Assembly (NCBI RefSeq): GCF_024206495.1
Contig: NZ_JAMBPQ010000060.1
Span: 1 to 32,683 of the forward strand
Length of the DNA stretch: 32,683 nucleotides
Origin: Paraburkholderia sp. CNPSo 3272
Lineage (GTDB): Bacteria > Pseudomonadota > Gammaproteobacteria > Burkholderiales > Burkholderiaceae
Direction of reading: 5' to 3'
Shown: one piece after another, positions 8,060-17,400 of the stretch
How the letters are laid out: each line of letters begins with the position of its first letter
How positions within the stretch are numbered: position 1 is the stretch's first letter
Made by a program: the position numbers and the translations under genes
Notes under the pieces: model-generated
What the model saw: only the letters and a program-made list of their open reading frames with translations
Databases searched by the model: none
What the model was told of the DNA's origin: nothing

Positions 8060-8449
8060 CTAAAATCCTGGGGCATCTCGCCAGCTAACGTACTGTGGAA
8101 ATTCACCTCCCTTCAAGAACGCCACAAATATGTCCGCGACTTGCGCGGACATAAACCACTCATCAGATCGCATTGGAAGTTTTCCAGCACGAAACGACAG
8201 AATGGTGCCGTCGGGGTAAACAGGACTTGGCTTGTCATGAAACGCACGAAGACGCTTCTGACTAGCCGCATCGTATCGCTCAACCATACACGTGACGCCG
8301 CCTCCGGCCACCTGCACGTAAGTGCCATCAGCGGTCGTCAGCGACGCATACGAAGAGGGGCCGTAACTCCGCAGCGACTTGATCGCCCGCCGAATCTGAG
8401 ACTCGCTCGGCCCTCGTATTTCAGCTTTCCCTTCCATTTGAAGAAGCAT
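8060..8449 (-). CDS. cdiI: CdiI-like immunity protein
   Basis: This is a 129-aa protein starting at the ATG at 8449, 13 bases after the CdiA stop codon. Longer starts at 8473 and 8497 would overlap the toxin gene. It is soluble, without a signal peptide, as expected for a cytoplasmic immunity protein that binds and neutralises the cognate CdiA toxin. The core reads DGTYVQVAGGGVTCMVERYD, then DGTILSFRAG and VADIFVAFLKGGEFPQYVSWRD. It looks like a small alpha/beta immunity fold, possibly of the Imm1 type, but I cannot assign a family. The call rests mainly on position, immediately downstream of a CdiA C-terminal nuclease module, which is where cdiI is found in cdiBAI loci. Confidence 0.75.
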   Translation of the reverse strand: MLLQMEGKAEIRGPSESQIRRAIKSLRSYGPSSYASLTTADGTYVQVAGGGVTCMVERYDAASQKRLRAFHDKPSPVYPDGTILSFRAGKLPMRSDEWFMSAQVADIFVAFLKGGEFPQYVSWRDAPGF

Positions 8450-8462
8450 CTCATCACACCTA

Positions 8463-11400
8463 TTACGGAACATAAACAGTTGTGGCACCAGCCACACTCT
8501 TTCCGGCGAATCGACCGGTGGCGGTAGCTCCGAACTGATTCACGAATTGATCCGTAAACTGTTGATATGTATTCGGCGTCGCTCCACCACTTTTCACCTC
8601 GATGCCATGCAAATTGCCATTCGCATCCTGAGTAACTATATCGTACCGTCGCGGGCCTAGCGGACCATTAACGACCACTTCCTGGCCGACGACGTTGACC
8701 CCATTGCTACTCAAGAAATCTGCAAACTCTGACGCGGCCGTGGTTCCCGGAGGCGGGCTTCCTGAAACGCTAGCAAACTTCCCGTCGGGTGTTCTCAGAC
8801 TCCCGTCTGGGTAGAGTTGGACATTGTTTCCAAGATTTTGTGGTCCGGTCGACGACGCATTCGATGAGTCGCTGCCACTCCCGCTTCCGCCACCGCTAGA
8901 CAAAAGCGTATTACCCGCCGCGCCAGGCGAGCCTGGCACTGTTGTACAAACCGGTGGATCGCACAATGGCATCGCAGGCGTCACCGGCGACGCGCCGGTG
9001 TTCGGCGGATTACCATCGTTCGCCTGGAGCAGCGGGTTCGGATCAGACGGCGGCGTCCGTCCGTTGTTGGATTGGATCTGGGATACAAGCCCCTGGAAGG
9101 TCGAACTCGCCAGTTGCCCCACAACCTGCGTCGCAGGGTTACCCGGCAACCACGGCATGAGCGAATAAAGCACCGTGAGTGCCGCCCCACCAACCCCACC
9201 GTTCTTCACAGCGTTGGCTGTATGCGCCTGACTACCCGCATCATTATTCAGAGCCTCGTTCTGCGCAGCGGTAGCACCCGCCATCGCATTCTGACCCGCC
9301 AGTGCCGCGAAGCTGCCGCCGGTCATCGTCGCAAAGGCAGCCAGTGCCGCCTGCTGCCCCGAATCGAGCGCGGCGCCAGTAGGGTCGATCGCTTTCAGGA
9401 GGTCTGGTGAAAACGCCGCACTGGCCGCGCCCCCAATCGCCCCGCCCGCACATCCCGTCCCGTCAACTGCGCTCGCGACGCAACCGAGCGCAGCGTGCGC
9501 GGCGAGATAGGCAACCTCCCCGCCGACGTCTCCGAGTTGCGACGTCAACGAAGGCGCTAGGTTGCCGATCGCATAGGCGCCTACTGCAGCTCCGTCGCTC
9601 ACAGCCGCATTGCGCAGATTGTCGAGAAAACTGCCTCCCTCGATGGCAGTCTCAACACCAGCGTTGATTGTCGCAGTCGCGCCCAGCGCCGCGATCTCAG
9701 TTGGCAACGCGGCCGCCGTCGCAGTTGCCTGCGGCACCGCCCCCGTCGCTGCGTTGCCCACGTTGGCGATACCCGCGAGCTGGCCAAGCGTGCTCGTGCC
9801 AGTGGGCAAGGCATTCAGCGGCTGATTCCATCCAGAGAAGCCGATCGACCCTGTTCCACTGTTAAATGTGATGCCGTTCGTCAGGCCAGCGGTGAGCGCG
9901 CCGATGGCGCCAGCCTCGAAAAGTGCTGCAAAACTGAAGCCATTGCCCGACGCGAGCTGGCTCGCGGCACTGCCCGCCATCCCCGAGAGCGCACCCACCG
10001 CAATCGACTCGGCAAGTGTCATGTCAGCCAGCGCGACGCCCATCGCCGCCGCAGCAGCACCGGCCGTTATGATCGATGCGGCAATCGCAATGGCAGCAAC
10101 GACGAAGGTCGGCAAACCTCCACCCTGCTTGACGAAATCCGTATGCAGGTTGTCGCTCAGTGCCTGCTGCGTGAAGTCGCCGCCCAGTTGCTGCTGCAAC
10201 TGCGCAAGCAACTGTTGCGTGCCCGCCTGATCGACGGTGCCATCCGCGTTGAGCTGCTGCAACGCACCCCCAATCTGGTTCAGCGTTGCGACGTTCAGGC
10301 TCATGTCTGCTGCGCTCATGAAGCCGCCCGGCTGAACCTCGGTGCCCGTCGTGTCGGTGTAGCCGCCCTTCACCGAATTCCAGATCTGCCCGACGTTGAC
10401 CTGATTGGCCTCGTTGGTCAGCGTACCGGTGCTCACCGTGAGCGTGCCGCCCGAGGTGATGCTGCCCGTATTCGTAATGCTGCCGCCAGTGGCAGCGCTG
10501 CCAAAATCGAGCGTGAGATTCTTGCTCGCCTCAATGTTGCCACCCGCCGAAAGCGCGCTCTGGTTCTCCGGCAGATAGACCTGCGGCATCAGCGCCGTGA
10601 TGGTCGGACAGGTTGCCGTTCCCGTTGCCTGGCACTGCGGATCGGGCACGGTCTGCTCGACGTACCAGAGCATCGGCTGCGTGAGCGCATTGATCTGCGT
10701 TTGTGTAAGCGCCGTACCCAGTTGCAGGTTGTTCTGCTGGGCGTAGGTGAGTGCGTTCTGGTACAGGATCGCTTTTTCCTGCTCCGTCACCGAGAGATTG
10801 TTCGTGCTGTCATACGAAAGCCCGCTCACGAAGCTCGCCTGCCCCGTCTGCTGCAGCGCCGCCTGCTGCAACATGAGGTCTTCTTCCTGCGGGTTGTAAT
10901 AGAAGAGCGTTGATGAGGGCTGCAACGAAGCCGGCAGCGCGTTGATCAACTGCTGCGGCCCAAGCAGCGACGTCTGCGAGCCGAGTACCCCGTCGACATA
11001 CGACGCCGTACCCGCCACAGCAGTTGGCAGCGGCGCTCCCACGGAGCGCGGCGTCGAAAGGTTGAGTCCTGGAAGCGTCTTCGGGCTGAGAGAGATGACC
11101 TGCGAAGGGGCGTTGACGGTTGGCGTGTAGGTGTTAGCGGTCGTGATGCCGTTGATGAGTTTCTGTCCACTGAGCGACACGCTAGTACCCAGCACGTTGC
11201 CCACGTTCTGGATCTGACCTCCAGAGGAGATCGAGAGATTCGGCGCCTGAATGGTGGCGGCGATATTACCTACGGGGGTGGGCGGATCGATTGCGCCGCC
11301 AACGCTCGTATAGGCACTGCCGTACAGCGCAGTACACTCCGCCGCCGAGCCGCACGCCCAGACGTTATGGCGCTTGTCGCTGCTGAACATGCCGGTTTCC

Positions 11401-14400
11401 TGGACCCATTCCGAGTGCCAGTAGGCATTGAGCGTCTGCGCTTCGTTGACGACCGGGCCCGCGACATTGATGGTCGCGCTCGTGCCTGCCGAGATCAGGC
11501 TGCCGATATTGGTGAGGCTGCCCGCGCTGATCTGCAGGTTGTTGCCCGCGCTGATGACCGAAGAACTTCCCGACTGCTGATCGACGTACGCTTCGCAGTA
11601 GCTCTCCTTGTAGCCGCCTGCGGTCATGCAGCCCGCGTACTCCTCCTTCGTGCCATAGTTTTGGTGCACCTGAACGGGCGGTGGCAACGTGTTGGTGATT
11701 GCGCCCGATACATTCAGCGTTATGTTGTTCCCGGCGACGATGTTGCCCGATGTGTTGTTCAGGCTCTGAGCGGGCGTCGTCGAATTCGCGGTAGTGCCCA
11801 CGCCACCAATCACGATATCGTGACCGGCGAGGAGGTTGCCGTCAGTATTGTTGATCTGACCAGCGGCGATCACCAGGTCATGGCCTGCGTAGATCGATGC
11901 ATCGTTCTGCGTATAGCTGAACGTCGTCGTGTTCGGATTGTTACCGCGTGTGGCGCCACCATTACCGCATGCGGAGTTCGGCACCCCCGACGCGCACCCA
12001 ACCGATGACGAATAATTTTGCGAATTTCCACCCTGATTGCTCAAAGTGCCCGATGAGATCGTGACGTCGTTGCCGGCATACATCAGTCCAGCGTTGACCA
12101 GATTGCTGCCACCCACCGTCAGGTTGTTACCTGCCAGGATCGTGCCTGTTGACGACGAATTGCTCACCGCGCTTGTGGATGACGGCGCCGCCGCTGCGGT
12201 GTTTATTTTGAATACATAGGTATCCGATTCACCGTTCTCACCACTGGGGATCTGGGCGGGCGGTGGCCCTTCAATCGTGCCCAATGCCGCAAGCTGTGCG
12301 AGAAAAGCCGAATACTGCCCCGGATCGGCGGCAATCGTTGTCTGTGATCCTACCGTGGGCGCGACCGCACCATTACTCAATGACTGGATGTTGAGCGTGA
12401 CATTGCCCTGCGCGGCAATCTCGCCGCCCTGATTGGACAATGAACCGGCCTGGAGCGAAATCGAATTTCCGGCAGAAATAACGCCAGACGTGCCGGACTG
12501 TTGGGTCGTCGTCGTCTGATACAACGTCGGCAGCTGAATCGTTGCGGTCGCGACAGGCGGGGAATCTGGATCCGGCGTGAGCGACCAGATCCCACCCCCG
12601 ACACCGTTCGTCCCGGACTCATAGAATGTGACGGACCCCGATCCTGCGACTGGCGTGCCCGCAGTGAACCCACCACCATATGGGTAGTAGTTGATGTCCG
12701 TTTGTGATCCAGTCGGCGAGAGCAGATCGCCGAGTGTGGCGTTGATCGTGTAGGTGTAGTAGTTGAAGCTATCCCCCAGGCTGCCGACTACCATCGCAGA
12801 GTCGGTTTCCGTGCCTACACTGCCCGTCCACAGGACCGATGGATTGACCACGGTGGTCGTCGACGACGTAGTCCCCGTTGGCGCGGTCTGGTCGTTCACT
12901 ACCGCCGCAGCATTGATATTGATGTTATTGCCGGCAAATATCGATCCACCCGTATTCTGGAGCGTCCCGCCCAGATTGAACGTGATGTTGCCCTGCGACT
13001 GCGTCGTCGCTCCAGCGTTATCGTAATTCCCTCCTGTGGCATCGATCGCCGTGCCCGCCTCGATCGTCCCGCGATTGGTCACATTGCCATTGAGCGTCAG
13101 CACATCGCCCGCATGCACGAGCGCATTCGCCGCGTTGGCAAGCGTGCCGTTGATCGTCACGTCATTGCCGCTCACCTGATTGTTGTTCGTGAACGTGCCG
13201 TTGGTTGTGATGGTGAGCGGCGCGGTGCCGCTCATCTTGCCGTTGTTGACGACGCCGTTGATGCCGTCGAGCGTGACGCCCGTGCCACTGTAATTCCAGT
13301 CGCCGCCGATATTGATGGACGTCGCAGTAATCGAGAGCTGGCCACCCTGACTGATCGTCCCCTGTGAGGGATCGAAGGCCATATTGACCGCGCTGACACC
13401 CAGATTGGCCTGTGCAAGGATGCTTCCGCTCGCGTTGCCAAACGAGCCATTGCCGCCGTTGATCGTGAGCGACAGGTTGCCTACGCCTGCGGTGCCCCCA
13501 GTCTGCGGATTGCCCGCAAAAATCAACCCACCCTGGTTATTGAGCGCCCCCGTATTGATGGTGAGCGCGTTCAGCCCCATCAGCGACCCGCCGCTGTTGT
13601 TCAGCGTACCGCCCGCGTTCACGACCGTGTTCGTGCCGTTCACAAGGCCCGCGTTCGTGAAGTTCGACGCGTTCACGGTCGTGGTGCCCACCGACACCAG
13701 CGAGGCGTTCGCCGCGTTGATGACGTTCTGGCCCGAGACGTTCAGGTCACCGCCCGCCAGTACGCTGCCCGCGTTATAGAAGCCGCCCTGCGAGGTCAGC
13801 GTCGCGCCGCCCACCACGTCGACCGCACCGCCCGTCAGGTTCAGCTGGCTGGACGCCTGCGCATTGAGGGCACCGCCGACAATGGCCTGGCCAATGTCGA
13901 CCGTAGCGCCGGTGAGTTGCAGGTTCTGCGAGGTCACAAGCGACGCCTGGCTTGCGTCGAGCGTGCCCTGAGCGGTAGCGACGAGATTCTTCGTCGCGCT
14001 GGCCGAGCCGCTCATCGTGACGTTGCCGCCGGTGAGCGTGAGGCCGCCCGCGACCACGCTGGTGCCCGAAAGCGTCAGCGTCTGCCCGGCCGTGAGCGTC
14101 GTATCGCCGTTCGACGACACGCCGTTCACACTCACGTTGCCCTGTGTGCCCGTGACGTTGACGTTGCCCATCGACGACACGCCGCCCGCGAGCGTCGCAC
14201 CATTCGCAGCCTGCACGCTCACGTTCTCGCCGCCTTGCACCGCGCCCGAAAAAGCGATGCTGCCGCTGTGCGAAGTGGCGCTCACATTGCCTTCGGCCGT
14301 CGCCGCGCCGAACGACATGTCGCCGCCCGAGGTCGCCGTGAAGGCACCCGCGGTCTGTACGGCGCCAAGCGTGACCGCGCCGCCCGCGCTCACGCCAATG

Positions 14401-17400
14401 TCATTGACGAATGTGAGCGCGCCACCGCCGCCAATTGCACTGCCGGCCGTAAATGTCCCCGCACCGAGGCCGAGAAATGCTCCGCTGAGCGTCATGCCGT
14501 TGCCAGCAGAGACGGTCGTGTCGCCGTTCACGAGCGCGCCTGCCAGCAGCGTGGCACTGGCGCCAGCGTTCGCGTTCAGATGCCCACCCGTCGTGATCCC
14601 GCCCGCCACGCTCAGGTTGCCGGAAGTGGCTTTGAGATCGACGTCGCCGTTTGCCGCAGCGGTGCCGCGGATGCTCGCGTTGCGTCCGGCAGTCACCGCA
14701 AGCGTCGCGCCGCTCGAGAGCGCGCCGCCCGTCTGCACGTCGCGCGCCGCAGTCAGCGTCGTCGCCGTGCCGGAGGTCACGCCGTTCGTCACGACGATAT
14801 CGCCCGTCCCGGAATTTCCGTTCGCCTTGACGGTGACTGATCCACCCGCGGTGGCCGAGCCCATCGCTACGCCGTTGCCCGCCGTCGCGGCAAGATCGCC
14901 GTTCGTCGTCACCGCGCCGCCGATGGCGATGTTATTGCCAGCGTTCAGCGTGGCTTGCTGGCCAAACGCCACGGACGCGCCACCGATCGTCCCGCCCGCC
15001 TGCAGCGTGCCGGTGCCCTGCGCGGCGACACCGCCCGCAAGCGTCATGTCGCCGCCCGAGGTGAGTGCTGCGTTGCCACCGGCCTGCGTCTGTCCGGTGA
15101 AGGCAAGCGACTGCCCGGCGCTCGCGTTCAGGTTGCCCTGTGTCGTCACGTTCCCGGCACTCGCGCTGCCGTTCGTGGCGGTGAGCGTGAGGTCGCCCGC
15201 TGAATTCACGTCGGCGGCGCTGATATTGCGCGCGGCACTCGCGTTCGTCGTACCGCCCGCGTTCAGCGCCCCGCCGATGCCAATGTCGCGCGCCGCCTGC
15301 AACGTCACGTTGCCAAGCGCGGTAACGGGGCCCGTAAATGTCACGTCGCCCTCGCCCGCACTGCCATTGGCAAGCACGCTGAGGTTGCCGCTCACGGCCT
15401 GAACACTGCCGAGGCCCGCGTTGTTGCCGCCCGTTGCGCTGACCGAGGCGCCCTGCAGCGAACCGGTCAAGGCAAGGTTGTTGGCCGCCGTCAACGTTGC
15501 CGCATTGGCAAACGCAGCCGAGCCGGCGCCGGTCATGTCGCGTCCCGCGTTGAACGTGCCCGCCATCTGCCCGGCCACCGTACCTGTCAGCGCAACATCG
15601 CGCCCGGCCTGGACCGTCACGTTGCCCGCCGCCGCGTTCTGGCCGCCGAGCGTCGCGTCCAGACCCGCCGTCACGTTGAACGCGCCAGAGGTGGTTGCCG
15701 TGCCGCCCAGCGTCGCGCTCCCGGTTTGCGCACTGACGTCAAGGTCGCCCACCGATTCGAGCGCGCCCGTAACCTGCGCGTTGCGCTGTGCATTGAGCGT
15801 GAGCGTCGCGCCGCTGCCGGCCGATCCGCTCACCAGCACGTCGCGCGCGCCCGTGAGCGTGATCGCACCTTGCGAAGTCGCGGTGCCGGTGATCGCGGCA
15901 TCTCCGGTCGTCGCGTTGCCGCTGGTGCCGTTCGCCGTGATCGCGAGTGTGGTCGCCGACGAGACGTTGTTGAGCGCGGCGTTATCGCCACCCGTCGCCT
16001 GCACGCTGTTGGCCTGCAGCGTGCCGCTCAGCGCAATGTTGCCCTGTGCGCCGAGGACCGCCGCGCCCGTGAACGCCTGCGTGCCGGCGCCGGAGATATC
16101 GCGCCCCGCCGAGACCGTGCCGTTGGTCGCAACGAGCGTGCCGTTGAGCACGGCGTCGCGGCCCGCGTTGAGCGTCGCGTCGCCGGTGGCGCTCGTGCTC
16201 GCGCCCAGCGAGAGATCAAGTCCAGTGGTGATGGCAAGATTGCCGCCACTGTTGATCCCGCCCGTGGCTGCGAGACTGCCGTTCTGCGCGTTAAGCGTGA
16301 CGTCGCTGTTGGCCTCGATCGCACCGGCCACCGCGATGCCGCCAAGCGCGGCGACGCCAAGCGTCGTGCCCGAAGCAAGCTTGCCGCCTTGCGCCACCGT
16401 TACGTCGCCGTTCGCCGTCGCACTGAATGCCCCAGCGGACGCTGCAGCCCCGTTCACGGTGAGGCTGCCGCTGCCGAGTGTCCCGACACCCAGCGACAGC
16501 GTGCTGGCGGACTCCACGTTGTTCAGCGCCGCGTCGGCGCCCGCGGTCACCTGGATGGACTGGCCCTGCACGAGACCGCCCTGTACGATGTTGCGCGTGG
16601 CGCTCAGGATTGCGCTCTGGCCGAATGCGAGCGTGCCCGCGCCGCCAATGTCGCGCCCCGCGCTCACGCTGCCATTACCCTGGCCGTTCACCGAGCCGCC
16701 AACGTTGACGTCGCGCGCGGCCTGGATCGTCGTGTCGAGCGCAGCCGTCGCTGAGCCGCTCACGTTCGCGTCAGTGCCCGCCGTGATGCCGAGCGCGCCG
16801 CTGCTGTTGAGCGCGCCGCTCACGTTCACGCTGCCGGTCTGCGCGGCGAGCGTCGTGTCGCCCGCCGATTGCAGCGTGCCGGTCACGTTCACGTCGTTGC
16901 CCGCGTTCAGCGCGACACCTGCGCCACCCGCGAGCGTGCCGCCCAGATTGACGTCGTGCTGCGCAAACAGCGCGATGGTCGAGCCCGCTGAAACATTCGC
17001 GAAGCTGCCCGAGCCGCCCGCCGTGGTCTGCACGGTCGCGCCACGCAGGGAGCCCGTGAGCGTCGTGTCGCCTCCTGACGCGAGATTCGCCGCCAACCCG
17101 AACGCGAGCGTGCCCGCGCCGCCAATGGCGTTGCCGGCCGTCACCGTGCCGTTGCCCTGGGCGACGACCGACCCGTTCATCATCACGTTCTGGGCAGCCA
17201 TGAGCGTCATGTCGCCAAGCGACGCCGTGCTGCTCGTGCCAGGATCGCTGCCGAGTTCGATCGACTGGCCCGCATTCGCGCTGAGATTCGCACCGCTCTG
17301 GATGACGCCGGTGCTCAGGAGCGAGCCTGCCGTATTCGCGAGCGTGAGGTCGCCGTTGGACTGGACGGTGCCGCTCACGTGCGTGTCTGTGGCTGCGGTC

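Noticed and set aside
8463..9000. VENN-type CdiA delimiter
   Set aside because: No VENN or close variant precedes the toxin module. The E. coli-class boundary does not apply.
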